NCBI GenBank assembly: GCA_036785325.1
Contig: JAXIVH010000010.1
Span: 5,968,284 to 6,032,283 of the forward strand
Length of the DNA: 64,000 bases
Direction: 5' to 3'
Source of the DNA: Urophycis tenuis
Taxonomy: Eukaryota > Chordata > Actinopteri > Gadiformes > Phycidae
Both the position numbers and the translations under genes were made by a program. Numbering within the stretch: the stretch's first letter is position 1; the number at the start of each line of letters is the position of its first letter. The notes beneath the pieces are model-generated. The model was not told the DNA's origin. It did no database searches and saw only the letters and a program-made list of their open reading frames with translations. Below, one piece after another: positions 1-11,300 of the stretch.

Positions 1-214
1 AGTATTTGTGAGTAATTAATCATTGGCATGATCGCCAAAGTTATTCTATAGCCGTCACCTATTTATTATGTTCCATATGTATTTTTTTAAAGAATAATTT
101 TGTTGATACATGGACTGCCCAAAGTAAGGTGTCTTTTTTTATTTCAGAAATCTTGTCCCCATCATTTGGAGACCCACTTTGAAGTGGTTGAACTGTTTGT
201 TTCATGTATTGCAG
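1..214 (+). other. Intron end upstream of gdf3-like copy A, with 3' splice site
   Basis: Sequence conserved upstream of every gdf3-like copy (compare 17707-17926, 31709-31945, 43755-43990, 54957-55319). It ends in a pyrimidine-rich stretch and a GCAG at 211-214. I place the exon start at 215. Homologous Vg1/GDF3 proteins have their intron just before a Gly-Arg-Leu-like segment, and the frame here begins Gly-Arg-Leu-Val-Ser. A second AG four bases on (217-218) would change the phase. A good-looking alternative acceptor lies near 146 (polypyrimidine run then AG), but the codons after it do not resemble the family. No exon 1 is visible because the window starts here. Confidence 0.6.
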
Positions 215-1074
215 GCAGGTTGGTGTCCTGCTGGGGCAGCCAGGGCTGTGTGGAGAAGCACCTGTTCTTCAACATGTCGGTCCTGCAGCCTGTGGAGCAG
301 CTCTCTCTGGCCCGGCTGGAGGTCAAGTTTCAGTGGGGCGCGCTAAAGGCCCCAGGGTTCTTCCTGGGGCCCCGGGCCCTCGACGTGTCCCTGTATAAAG
401 TAGTCCGGGCCACTCTCAGGGGAGCCAGCCACGAAGCCAACCGTAGGCTCCTGCTGTCCCAGTCGGTGGCGCTGGGACCCGAGCCCGCCTCCCTCACGCT
501 GGACCTGACCTCCCTGGCGGAGACCTGGCGCAGAGCGGGCCGCAACTACGGCCTGGTGCTGGCGCTGCGGCCGCAGGGCCCCGACCCGGAGGAGGAGCTC
601 CTCCCCTTCCAGCCCGGCAACGCGCTCCCGCTGCAGCCGGCAGCTGCCTCCGCTTCGCCGCCGGCCGTCCACGCCGCGCTGGTGGCCGTGTCGCTCAACC
701 CCGAGCAGTGCCGCGCCAGACGGAGGCGGAGCGCCGTCCACCTGCCCGTGACGCCCAGCAACGTGTGCAAGCCGCGGCGCCTCTACATCGACTTCAAGGA
801 CGTGGGCTGGCAGGACTGGATCATCGCGCCGCAGGGCTACCTGGCCAACTACTGCCACGGCGAGTGCCCCTTCCCGCTCAGTGAGAGCCTGAACGGCACC
901 AACCACGCCATCCTGCAGACGCTGGTGCACTCGCTGGACCCGCGCGGGACCCCGCAGCCGTGCTGCGTGCCCATCCGCCTCTCGCCCATCTCCATGCTGT
1001 ACTACGACAACAACGACAACGTGGTGCTGCGGCACTACCAGGACATGGTGGTGGACGAGTGCGGCTGTCGATGA
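215..1074 (+). CDS. gdf3: gdf3/Vg1-like TGF-beta ligand, exon 2, copy A (intact frame)
   Basis: Second exon of a Vg1/GDF3 (dvr1)-type secreted TGF-beta ligand. In fish the family member is a Nodal partner in mesendoderm and left-right patterning. The exon codes for about 285 residues: the rest of the prodomain (VEKHLFFNMSVLQ, LARLEVKFQW), a basic RARRRR cleavage site around 711-731, then a mature domain of about 114 residues. The mature domain has the seven expected cysteines, including the adjacent CC pair (958-966), an NGT glycosylation site, and a DECGCR end before TGA at 1072-1074. The exon is GC-rich, unlike its AT-rich surroundings. The 3'UTR matches the other copies, but the polyadenylation hexamer reads AATAAC at 1183-1188. 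Exon 1 is outside the window or absent. The alternative assignment gdf1 is very close in sequence. Confidence 0.85.
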
Positions 1075-1300
1075 GTGTGCGAGGACGCGTCTGGGCAACA
1101 CGAGTGCTCAAGACCCTGGTGGTGGGACAGGGGTCCGGAAGTTTTACATTTTGCGTAGGATACTTTTTGTTTTGTGTTTTTGAATAACGAACTGTGTTGT
1201 GGAAAGTACTGTTCATATTCGTGATTTTTTTATGTTTGGTATATTTGGCATGTGAAATACGATGGATATTTTTCTGGAGCAATTTTTCATAGCCTGAATG
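1075..1300 (+). other. 3'UTR of gdf3-like copy A with altered poly(A) signal
   Basis: About 120 bp after the stop codon match the 3'UTR of copies B, D and E, which end with AATAAAGAACTG. Here the same place reads AATAACGAACTG (1183-1194), so the canonical hexamer is lost by one substitution. Confidence 0.6.
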
Positions 1301-1754
1301 GCTGAATGCTGCTCTCTTCAGGTAAGAGGAGGATTTGTCTCATCAAAGGATAAATAAAAAGAATATAAAAATAAAAATACTTTTCATTGTTGACTTCTAT
1401 TAACGATTCGATATTCGTTTCTGAGAGGAATACTATACGTAAATATACTCAGAATTTCATTGCATTGCACGTTTGTTTTTAGTTTGGCAGTGCTTCAGAA
1501 GTAGCCTAAATAAGAAATGACTGCTGATGACGCTGATACATTCTCTATTTGTTGATGAACCCCACCTAGTTCAAACATTTCAACCAGTCTCACGCATTGG
1601 GGTGGATATAGTTCACCGTTTCAATACGGTTCTAAACGAAGCTGTCACATTTTTTGGAGACAAAAAAAAGTGTGTACCTATGTAATTTTTTTCCCCAGTG
1701 GTGCCAGGTTATGTCACGTAAACACAAAAAGTGGTGAACTTCTTGAATTAATTT

Positions 1755-2095
1755 TGACATGCGAGTCCTTCTCCATCTCAATGGTACCAAACAAAGGAAG
1801 AACATTTCGTCCTCAAAACAGCCGTAGAGTAATTAGATGAGGCTGATTTTGAAGGAGGTCGCATGTCTCTTACATTCCAAACACACTAGGTGCACATCTG
1901 TCTCGCTTTGTGACTGGAAACGTCATGGCCATGAGCTGGCCCAGCCGCAGCTTCAGAGTCCAGTAAGCCGTCGTCGCATTCAGACTTTTAAAGACTTTTC
2001 AGGGTGCAGAAAAGCGGACCACCCTTATCCTCCACTGTCTTGCCTCTGATGTCCACCTCCCAGTAGTACCTTCCGGAAACAATCTGCATTAGACC
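1755..2095 (-). pseudogene. Decayed PRY-SPRY (B30.2) exon, unit 1
   Basis: On the - strand this stretch aligns base by base, with gaps and frameshifts, to the intact PRY-SPRY exon at 3931-4466. Shared words include the region coding for the TFPV and LKLQLGQL-like parts (about 1915-1965) and the pieces around the HYWEVDI-coding part (about 2045-2080). The middle is shortened and no long frame survives. The same relic follows every gdf3-like copy in the window (19497, 34518, 45603, 56815), so it belonged to the original duplicated unit. It is a relic of an older neighbouring B30.2 gene, not an extra exon of the intact one. Confidence 0.7.
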
Positions 2096-3389
2096 CAAAA
2101 GGATAGGAACATTTTCCTAAGTTTTGATTTAACGTGGCGACTGGCGACAATCAGGCGACTCGCCCCTAATGAGAATGCCACATGCATACAGATTTTTGCA
2201 AAGGTGTTAAACTCTCCTGCTCAAATAATAACTTCACTGGACAACAATTGTTTCAATAATATATGATAATTACTAATAAGTACCATGAGATTTACACCAT
2301 AAAATATATAAAAAAAACTTTGCCAAACTCACTTTGCCAAACCTCAATTCAATTAGGTACACAATGTTCAACAATGTTCCCTTCAGAGGCATCCTAATTA
2401 GTTGGGTGGTCTATTGTAGTGTATAGGGTTCTGAATGAACAATTACATACACCTGTTTTATCATTCATTAATACACAGGACAATATCCCATGTGCCGTCA
2501 TCCAAGGTAAACACATGTAGAAGCCCACCTCAGATAAGACCACGCATACAACATGTGAGTGATATAACCACCATTAGGTGCAACATAGCAGACATCAGGC
2601 TACGCCATCATACATTTACAGTCATTCCTCAGGTGGCCCCATTCACCCATTACCTAGCCTAGCCAACAGCGGTATGCGGCACATTATTGGGGTTATCAAG
2701 TAGGCACCTTCCTTCACCGGTGTTTCGTTAGGCCCACAACACCTCAAGAAGGCTTAACTGTGTATTCTATCTTCGGAACTGAGGGTCATTTTAGAGAGGA
2801 CCCTCAGTTAGTGAAACATGAGTCAAAGTATCAATCATAATGACCAGAACGGAAGTAAAAGTTCAAGTAATTACAAAACAGATATGAGGGGAAATGTAAA
2901 AAAAATACATTATTTCAGTCTCTGAACAAAATGGGGACAGTTCACCATTTCATCAGGCAATGAAAGAAACATCATACAGACAATTCAGATATTGTCAAAC
3001 CAGGCCATCCCACCAATCTGTGCACCTGGGTAAGAAGCAAACTGATAATAGATAACAATCTGAGACCAAGACCATGATTGCAATAAAGAAACCATTACTT
3101 ATTCTAAAAGTGGGGGGACTCAAAGAGTGACAAATGGCCAAAGATGCCATAGCCAGGAAAATGACTGATGAATGAGTTTTTTGCTTTGTACAAAGACTCC
3201 ACACAGGGTACCCAAATCGCCAAAGTGAAGTATAGTCTGTGACTTCAATCTTGGAGTGGCAGTGATCCAGTTCTAGTCATATTTAGAATGGTATGAATAG
3301 TACGTGCTGTACCCAGTTCAAGAGATTTAACTGGGTGTGATCTCACGCCCAGTGGAATGTAGCAAAAGCAGTTCTCGCTTCTAGGAAGA
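2096..3389. other. Non-coding stretch shared by all units
   Basis: No convincing gene. The same AT-rich sequence recurs at about 20300-21560 (unit 2, more diverged), 34855-36136 (unit 3, nearly identical), 45940-46760 (unit 4, shortened) and 57775-58790 (unit 5). Short open frames here are not conserved in frame between copies. Confidence 0.6.
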
Positions 3390-3600
3390 GGACAGCCAGA
3401 CAGACATACTTTAATGATCCCTGAAGGAAATTGCATTCAGTTACAATAGTCCAGGAAAAAAAAAGAGACAGACACTCTACATATAGTAGAGTGTTAGAAT
3501 ATATAAATATATAATATAAACCTATGTAAAAAAATATACAAAAAATATATATAAAGAAATATAAAAATATACATAAATGTACATACATCCAGGCATACAC
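3390..3600 (-). repeat. LINE 3'-end fragment with AT-rich tail
   Basis: Contains the motif CATACTTTAATGATCCCTG and then AAGGAAATTGCATT, a sequence common at the 3' ends of fish LINE-like repeats, here in reverse orientation. An AT-rich low-complexity stretch follows. The same module occurs at 36143-36330, 45387-45430 and 47641-47695, and in the opposite orientation at about 29570-29615 and 41670-41720. Confidence 0.45.
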
Positions 3601-3814
3601 AAAGATGTAGCATGTCGGATTTTATCGTGGTATGGTGGACAAACTACACATTAAACAATTATAAAGCTTTTTAGGGAGTATTACATCAAACAGGGAAAAA
3701 AGACACTCCTGACAAATAGACACTAAAAAGAGACATCATATTTTTCCTTTACGCAAATCACTTAACACTCTGCCTTAACCTATTTAAAGCTCACACATCC
3801 ACTACGCTGTGCTA

Positions 3815-3817
<3 letters not shown>

Positions 3818-3866
<49 letters not shown>
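3818..3866. repeat. (TG)n microsatellite
   Basis: About 24 uninterrupted TG dinucleotides. The same locus in unit 3 (36591-36625) and unit 2 (21761-21786) is shorter. Confidence 0.95.
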
Positions 3867-3867
<1 letters not shown>

Positions 3868-3930
3868 TGTAACAAATGTATATACATTTTCAGTTGGGCA
3901 AATTCAAGTGTATCATTTACACACATCTTA

Positions 3931-4466
3931 TCATTTCATGATGCGCATCACTCTCTCTGTCTCAACGGTGCCAAACAAAGGGAAAATCCTTTCATCGCAA
4001 TCAAAGCTGACATTGAATGAGTAGATGTGGACCTTGTGGCCCACATCGTAGAAGGACACCTGTCCCTCCTCCATGTCAAGCAGCACGCCCAACACACTGG
4101 GTGCACATCTGTCTAGCTTAGTGACTGGAAACGTCATGGCCATGAGCTGGCCCAGCTGCAGCTTCAGAGTCCAGTAACCCACTGTCGTATTCAAAGCCAT
4201 AAAGCCATGTTTGGGTGCAGACTCGCTGACCACCCCTATCCTCCACTGTGACTTGCCCTTGATGTCAACCTCCCAGTAGTGCTTTCCGGAAACAAAGCCC
4301 TCTGCACCCAACACACACCACCAGCCGTCAAATTTGTTTTTGGTTCTTCTGAATTCTTCCCATGGGTCGTACTTGCTCTCCACAATCCGGTCCATTTTCA
4401 CTGATCTCAGGTCTTCAGATATCTTCAGACACGGGTTTGCAGTATTTGGATCTAGTCTGACCTCAG
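3931..4466 (-). CDS. PRY-SPRY (B30.2) terminal exon of multi-exon gene, unit 1
   Basis: Terminal coding exon of about 178 residues. It starts after a good acceptor (CCAACCCACAG on the - strand) in phase 1 and ends with TGA at 3931-3933. It encodes a full PRY-SPRY domain: the PRY start VRLDPNTANPCL, then the SPRY motifs GKHYWEVDI, WRIGVV, and the LDMEEG / VSFYDV and IFPLFG segments. B30.2 domains bind proteins or ligands in TRIM, butyrophilin and related immune genes. A 27-nt exon (4582-4608) and a 52-nt exon (5040-5091) lie just upstream with matching phases. No RING or B-box exon was found, so the family is unsure. The exon is intact although the gene is interrupted by the gypsy element at 5896. 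Confidence 0.8.
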
Positions 4467-4608
4467 CTGTGGGTTGGTATCAGAGAGCAGAATGCAGGAG
4501 AACATCATTCTTGATGCAACATGTTGCATGTATTTTGCATGTGTTGGTATGAAGATAAAGGAAAAACCCTTCTGTACTGACCTGTTGTGTTCGTAATCCA
4601 TTTCCACA

Positions 4609-5039
4609 CTGTAAACATACAAGAGCAATGGTCATCCATAATGACTTGCATTGTCAGCTACCAACGTACAACACAACTGTTACTATAGTTACTTATATAC
4701 TAAAGTAACAAAGTAGAAATATTTACCAGAATCAAGAACATGTTGTTGAGCGTCTAATAGAAGGAAACAATAACATGTATGCAGACACATTAGTGGAAGG
4801 GTTAGGTTACATTCAGCATCAACAATAGTATAGAATGCAGGAGCAAAGCCATCAAAACCACTTTGTTAACAATCAATCACTCTAGTTCCATGAACCCATG
4901 TGAGAGAAGCAGAAATCTAAATTATACCGTAATAATGACTCATAATAATGAACTGAATTTAGGGGTATGTGTGAGGGTGGGGGTGATGATGACACCTCAT
5001 CCACTAAATAATGCAGAAAAATAGCAAGCAGGAATATAC
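4609..5039 (-). other. Introns of the unit 1 B30.2 gene
   Basis: AT-rich sequence between the 27-nt and 52-nt exons. Nothing else is recognised, and the same layout occurs in unit 3 (37367-37785). Confidence 0.5.
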
Positions 5040-5572
5040 CTCTACCTTTGAAGTGCACTTTATTTCTGTTCCAGTGTTTTGCAATGGACCACTGAAAACA
5101 CATCAAGAATAAAATCAATGCTAGAACCGAATAAACATTGGATACAATGTGTAATGTCATTGTTTCTGGGAACCTTTGGTCCATCCTTTTGCAGGATACT
5201 CCAGATGAGAAAGTCCATCACAGGAAGTATGTTGGGGAGTTTGCCCCTCTTCCACTGTTGGTACATGTCCTTCACCACCTCACCCACATCCTCATCCAGA
5301 CACACTGAGTCCTGTAAATGTGCAAACTTAGAATGACGTTGTTTGGAATGTTGCCTGACTGGTGTAAGATTCCTTAACATCGATACTGAAACAGCATGCC
5401 AGAGTGTGTTCCGCACCTGTTCCATCTCTTTCAGAGTCCACATCCATGTAGATAGATCAGCAATGGCCTTCTTTAGCCTTTTGTCCTCTTTAAGCTTTTG
5501 TTGACAATCTTCTTCCCTCTTCTCCTCTGGCACATTATCAGATGGGCTCGACAAACCTGTTTGTCTGTTGAG

Positions 5573-5851
5573 CTGGTAAAGACGTAATATTCTTTAGGGT
5601 TTGTCACTGCACACGCAAAATGTCAACATACAATACATTTTACATCAAGTGAAGGCAAGCTGGAGGACAATGTTTATTGCGTGAACAGGGTATGTAAGGA
5701 GATATGTAAATATGATATTTATGCAAATATGTAAAAATGTTGATATTTCAGTTAATGGAAATACTACTGGGGACATATCTGCCCACACTGCTGTTTCTGC
5801 ATCATGTTGAATCGGCATATCAATGAAACTGTATTGTTTTTATGGGCTAAC
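5573..5851 (-). other. Intron of the unit 1 B30.2 gene
   Basis: Lies between the 117-nt and 156-nt exons. Matches 38317-38650 in unit 3. No coding signal seen. Confidence 0.5.
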
Positions 5852-5895
5852 CTCTTTGGCCTGATCTTGTGATGGGATGTCCTGAGCCAACTGAA

Positions 5896-7141
5896 TGTAT
5901 CAGGCTGAAGCCGTCGGGGTAGCTATTTAACTTGCGGTGCAGTGATTGGCTCTGCTTACTCCACGGCCAGCCAATCGCGGCTGCCAAGCCCCTTCTTAAG
6001 CCAGAAGTTGCCATTTGACAGGTGACGTCACCGGCATGCGACACCTGTCTCGTTACCTGTCCAGCAACCCGGCGTCCGTCCTGCTGAACCTTTCCATCAT
6101 AGCGCTGCAGGTATGGCGAGCTCCATCTCTCTCTTCACTCTTTCGATTTCTTAACTTGGGCTTATCAGGAATGTTCTCGTGCTATAGAACCCCTTACACT
6201 GCGTACCCTGACACCAGCGGAGTACTCGCCCTGCTATCCACCACCTGGGCTGGGGGTCCGGCCATCAGCTGACGACCCGGCGTTGATCAACAACTGCTGC
6301 TTTGCTTACCCCTTCCCGTACGTCTCGTTTCACGAGTGGGCTCGCGCCGGTTAACCGGCTGGCTGATTACAGCCCTGTTTTTCGGTTAGTCGATTTTGTT
6401 AATAGAATTACTCGCCTCGATAATTGTGTGCACGAGAGTAGGGTGTATGAGGCGTGGTCTTTACTTAATTGTTGCGTTTATTTTGTTTCCCCGTTGAGTC
6501 GGGCTTTATTTATTTAGACTCTTGCCTGGAGGACTTTTCCCATACCGTGGATAGGCAAGAGGATTGGTCTTTATTGATTTGATCCTTGGTTTACTTTCTT
6601 TCTTGGTGTGTCTCTTTATTTTGAACCCATTTTGATTTATTTTGCCATACCTGTTATAGTGACTATTGCTCTACTCTTTTTGTGTGTTTGTTTACTTTGA
6701 ACCCATTTTGATTTATTTTGCCATACTTGTTAAAGTGATTATTGCTCTACTCTTTTTGTGTGTTTGTCTACTTTGAACCCATTTTGATTTATTTTGCCAT
6801 ATTTGTTACAGTGATTATTGCGCTACTCCTTTTGTGTGTTTGTCTACTTTGAACCCATTTTGATTTATTTTGCCATACTTGTTACGGAGATTATTGCTCT
6901 ACTCTTTTTGTGTGTTTGTTTATTTTGAATTCCTTTGGTTTCATTTGCCATATTTGGGTGCTGTCTTAGCGTGCTACTCCATCTTTTATTAATAAAATTG
7001 TATTTTTCTATACTGGTTCCTTGTTGCTGGCTGATTCCGTTAACGAACCTGAGTGTCCTTGTAAAACACCAATATATATTCTTTGGGCGAAACTCCCATC
7101 GTGGCGTTGTCTGCAACCGCTATCTATAGCCGCCGGTCACA
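5896..7141 (+). repeat. 5' LTR of the gypsy element
   Basis: 1246 bp, starting TGTATC and ending GTCACA, so the TG...CA ends are kept. Holds five tandem units of 76 bp from 6621 and an AATAAA polyadenylation hexamer near 6990. A TATTTAA stretch near 5924-5930 could serve as a TATA-like element, but this is a guess. Confidence 0.93.
6621..6960 (+). repeat. 76-bp tandem repeat inside the LTR
   Basis: The word TTGAACCCATTTTGATTTAT starts at 6621, 6697, 6773 and 6849, and a diverged fifth unit starts at 6925. The period is exactly 76 bp. The same array is in the 3' LTR from 13323. Short internal LTR repeats often sit in the U3 or R region and may act as enhancers, which is inferred here. Confidence 0.9.
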
Positions 7142-7143
7142 TT

Positions 7144-7162
7144 TGGCATTGTCGGCAGGATT
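7144..7162 (+). promoter_or_regulatory. Likely primer-binding site of the gypsy element
   Basis: TGGCATTGTCGGCAGGAT begins two bases after the LTR end. A start of TGG fits pairing with a tRNA 3' CCA end. I could not determine the tRNA species. Confidence 0.55.
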
Positions 7163-7348
7163 GTTTGATAAAGCCAGAGACGGGTTCCAGTTTGTTTGTT
7201 TTTTTTTGTTCTGTTTTTGTTCTTTGTTTCTTTTTTTTTTTTCTCTCAAAAGCAAAGCAGCAGCTGTTCTTCGGACTGATAACAAGTCAGGTAAGGTGGG
7301 GATTAAGTTTACAATTGTTTGTGCCAATAGCATTGTGCACTGCCAGAC

Positions 7349-8377
7349 ATGGAACGGGAGATGCAGGAGTTGAGGGACTTAGTAGCCCAACTAAGAGCCG
7401 ATAACGAACGCCTACGTCAGCAACCTGCCCCGGTCCCTGCCCCTATTGCAGAAAGATTGATTTTTGTCCCACGTGATAAGAAATGCCCTATGTTTAGTGG
7501 GAGGGGAGGCCTGAAATTGAAGGAGTGGATTGAGGAAGCGGAAGCTTGTATGAGGGCACGGCATTTGACCTCTGCAGACCGAGCATTTTTTCTTTATGAT
7601 CACTTGGAGGGGGAGGCACAGAACGAGCTAAAATACCGTCCCAGTACAGATCGATCAGATCCAGACAGAATACTTGCCGTATTGCAGGAGGTGTATGGCT
7701 GCACCGAGTCCTATGTAGCCCTTCAGGAATCCTTTTTCTCCAGAAGGCAACAGGAAGGGGAATCCTTGCAGGAGTTCTCCCTCGCCTTGATGGCCCTCAT
7801 GGCTAAGGTGAAGGACTGTGCGCCTGGGGATATGCCGAATGCGGAGGCCCTCCTTAGGGATCAGTTTGTGGAGCATGTCCTCGAGGGGGCTCTGCGTCGT
7901 GAACTAAAACAGCTGGTACGTCGGCAGCCGGCCGCCACTTTACTGGAAGTGCGGAGTGAGGCAATTAGGTGGGAGCGAGAGGGTTTCCCCGGTGGTGTGA
8001 GAGGCCGTAGTTACTCTGTTCCCTCGTCACTGGGGCTTCAGTACAGTGTTCAAGGTAGCTCCCAAAAAGTGGCGCCGGTGCCACCTGCGTCTGAACTGAG
8101 TGAGATCAGGGACTTGTTGAAGTGTCAGCAAGAGCAGCTGAGAAGTCAACAGGACCAATTACAGAAGCTCACTCAGAGTCTGTCCCTGTTACAAAGTTCT
8201 TTACCTCGCAGTCACTTCCCCCGCGATCCTTCCAAAATATGCAGGCGTTGCCAGCAGCCTGGCCACTTTGCTTCAGACTGTGACGGGGTTCGCGTCCCTG
8301 CTCGCTTTCAACCCCCTTCCCAGGCCCCACGAGACCTTGGTAACTCATCTCGTGCAGCTCCGAGGTCGGAAAACTAG
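7349..8377 (+). CDS. gag: gypsy Gag protein
   Basis: 342-residue structural protein of the retrotransposon, needed to form the particle that packages element RNA. It starts at the first good ATG after the 5' LTR. The central part is a helical retrotransposon-gag region (residues about 40-210, WIEEAEACMRAR, DQFVEHVLEGAL), followed by a glutamine-rich coiled stretch (about 250-285). A CCHC zinc knuckle sits at residues 298-311 (CRRCQQPGHFASDC) and binds nucleic acid. It ends with TAG at 8375-8377. The pol frame is -1 relative to this one and is already open from 8344, which leaves a short overlap where a frameshift could join the two. Confidence 0.92.
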   Translation: MEREMQELRDLVAQLRADNERLRQQPAPVPAPIAERLIFVPRDKKCPMFSGRGGLKLKEWIEEAEACMRARHLTSADRAFFLYDHLEGEAQNELKYRPSTDRSDPDRILAVLQEVYGCTESYVALQESFFSRRQQEGESLQEFSLALMALMAKVKDCAPGDMPNAEALLRDQFVEHVLEGALRRELKQLVRRQPAATLLEVRSEAIRWEREGFPGGVRGRSYSVPSSLGLQYSVQGSSQKVAPVPPASELSEIRDLLKCQQEQLRSQQDQLQKLTQSLSLLQSSLPRSHFPRDPSKICRRCQQPGHFASDCDGVRVPARFQPPSQAPRDLGNSSRAAPRSEN

Positions 8378-11300
8378 CACCCACCGGACTGCAGAGCCAC
8401 TGTTCGGGTGGGGCCACCATTGGCTCAGGGGGTGGGTCTCAGAGGTTGGGGGGGGTGTCAAAATTGATGTCGTCATGCCCGCATCTTGACGTGCTATTTG
8501 GGGGTGTTAAGGTTCCTTGTCTGCTTGACACTGGGTCCATGGTGTCAACAATCACTGAAAGTTTTTTTCGTCAGAATTATGAACCATGGGGTAAGGAGCG
8601 GCTCCAATCTTGCCATTGGTTGCAGCTTAGGGCTGCTAACGGTCTAACCATCCCGTACCTTGGGTATTTGGAGTTGGAGGTTGAACTCTGTGGGAAATCA
8701 ATGCCAAACTGTGGAGTGTTGGTGGTTCGTGACCCTCCGGGCAGCCAGTCCCACCCGGTTCCGGGTGTTCTGGGGATGAATGTGATCCGCAAATGCTACC
8801 ATGAGCTATTCGGCGAGCATGGCTTGGCGTTCTTCGATCTACCTTCAGTGTCTGAGGCTCCCACCACCATCTTGCAGGCGCTGCAACAGTGTTATAGTCG
8901 CAGCATACAGGTATCCAGTCCTGCTCCAGGTACGGTCAGAGTCAGGGGTAGGAGAGCATGTAGGATTCCAGGGGGGGCGATGAAGCTGGTGGCAGCCACA
9001 TGTTCAGAACAATATTCAGGGGCCACTGTGCTCTTCGAGCCTTTGGATTCTGGCCTACCTGTTGGCCTGCTGGCCTCCCCAGCATTAGTCCATGTAGATC
9101 GCGGTACAGCCTACATACCCATTGTAAATGTACACTCCACTGATGTTTTGCTTTTCTCACGTACCCTGGTGGGCACGATTGATCATGCCCATATTGTTAG
9201 TCTGCCGGCGGGGGTCACTGAGGTGCCCTCTGTTACGGCTACTGTGTCGTCCCAGCTGGTCCACTCCTCAGTGCCAGATCAGTTAGCAGCCCTAGATTTG
9301 TCGTCACTACCTACTGGCGATCAAGGTCCGGTGAGGGAGCTGCTAGGCAAATACTCCGAGGTATTTTCTGCCTATGACATGGATCTGGGCTGCACTAATT
9401 TGATTTCCCACGATATCCCTCTTGTGGACGAGGTCCCGATTCGTCAGCGCTACCGCCGTATACCCCCGTCGGAGTATGAGATGGTGAAGGAGCACATCCA
9501 CCAATTGCTTGAGGCGAACGATATACGAGAAAGCTGTAGCCCTTACGCGTCTCCAATCGTCCTAGTTAAAAAGAAAGACGGTAGCCTGCGCATGTGTGTA
9601 GACTACCGCCAGTTAAATAGCAGAACTAGGAAAGACGCATTTCCTCTCCCTCGGATTGAGGAGTCACTTGATGCCCTGACCGGAGCTTGTTGGTTTTCCA
9701 CCCTGGACTTGACCAGTGGGTATAACCAGGTTCCAGTGGCAGAAGTAGATCGGCCCAAGACGGCATTTTGCACACCCTTCGGGTTATTTGAGTGGAACCG
9801 GATGCCCTTTGGGCTCTGCAACGCCCCCAGCACCTTCCAAAGGTTAATGCAACGCATATTTGGGGATCAACAATGCCAGTCATTGCTTTTATACCTCGAC
9901 GACATTGTGATCTTCTCCTCCACAGTGAAACAACACCTGGAAAGACTGGAGGGGGTGCTGGGGCGGTTACAACGGGAGGGGCTGAAGGTGAAACTCTCAA
10001 AATGTGCTTTCTTCCGGCAAGAGGTGCAATACCTGGGTCATGTGATCTCTGACCAAGGGGTGGCCACTGACCCGGGCAAAATTGAGGTTGTCGCTAACTG
10101 GCAGACCCCTACCACCTTCTCGGAACTCCGTTCTTTCCTGGGGTTCGCCAGTTACTACCGGCGTTTCGTACCAGGGTTTGCCAAGTTGGCCGCACCTCTC
10201 CATCGCTTGGTGGCGGCACAAGGCGATCCTAAAGCCAAACGTAGGTCTGAGCAGGGCCAGATTAACACCTGGAGCACGGAGTGTAGTGACAGTTTTAAAG
10301 CCCTCAAACACAAACTGACCACCGCGCCAGTACTTGCTTACGCAGACTTTTCCCTGCCCTTTATTTTGGAGGTTGATGCAAGCTATGGCGGTCTTGGAGC
10401 AGTACTCTCCCAAGAGCAGCAGGGCAAGGTACGGCCGGTAGCATATGCCAGTCGGGGGTTGAAACCCACAGAGCGGAATATGCAAAACTATAGCTCCATG
10501 AAACTGGAATTCTTGGCCCTTAAATGGGCCATGACAGAAAAATTCAGGGAATACTTGTTGGGTAACAAATGCTTTGTCTTTACGGACAACAATCCACTCA
10601 GCCATCTAACATCGGCAAAGTTGGGTGCCACTGAGCAGCGTTGGGCCGCTCAGCTCGCCGCCTTTGACTTCGAGTTGAAGTATCGTTCTGGTAGGAGTAA
10701 CCGGAATGCTGACGCTTTGTCTCGCCAACAACCCCCAGGCCCCTCAGAGATACAAGCCATGCTGCCTGGCACTTCCTTGCCCGCACCACTCCAGCAGGTA
10801 CTGTCGCTGAGCGGTGTGGAGGCAGCGCAGACAGCCATCACTGCTCTGCCATGTCGTTGGCCTGATGAGATTTCAGCACTCCAACAGGCTGATCCTGTTA
10901 TCCGGGAATTCATGCAGTTTTGGCGACGTAGGCAGCCGCCTGATGGCGAGGAAAGGAAGCAGGTTTCCCCAACTGTGTTGGCGCTGCTTCGCCATTGGGA
11001 TCGGCTGCTGGAAATTGGGGAGATCCTATATCGTCGGGTATTGCGCCCGGATGGAAAAGAAGCCGTGCTTCAAGTCTTGCTGCCCAAGTCATTAAAAAGG
11101 GATGTGCTGACTCAGGTTCATCAGGAACATGGTCATCAGGGGGTTGAGAGAACCCTAGAGTTGCTGCGTCAACGATGTTTCTGGCCGGGTATGTCTGCTG
11201 AAGTGGCCCAATGGTGTCAGGCATGTGAGAGGTGCCAAGTGGCCAAGAACACCCAACCAGCAGCCCAGAGTTTCATGCGGCATTTGTTGGCCTCACGACC

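Noticed and set aside
130..214. Use of the strong-looking acceptor near 146 as the exon-2 start
   Set aside because: The residues it would add (KSCPHHLETHFEV) have no counterpart in Vg1/GDF3 proteins that I know, while the 214/215 site gives the expected Gly-Arg-Leu junction.
343..1101. 252-residue open frame on the - strand of gdf3-like copy A (also at 18055, 44119 and 55448)
   Set aside because: It is the mirror of a GC-rich coding exon, low in complexity (VVVVVV, RRR) and without known domains. It is open in several copies only because the + strand exon is conserved.
3809..4024. Frame with Cys-Val repeats
   Set aside because: Translation of the TG microsatellite and the antisense of the PRY-SPRY exon.
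6015..6517. Two short frames in the LTR, repeated at 12717 and 13004
   Set aside because: They lie in the LTR and are identical in both LTRs because the LTRs are identical. No protein similarity is recognised.
6621..6960. CRISPR-like array
   Set aside because: The 76-bp units are contiguous and have no unique spacers. They are part of an LTR in a vertebrate genome.
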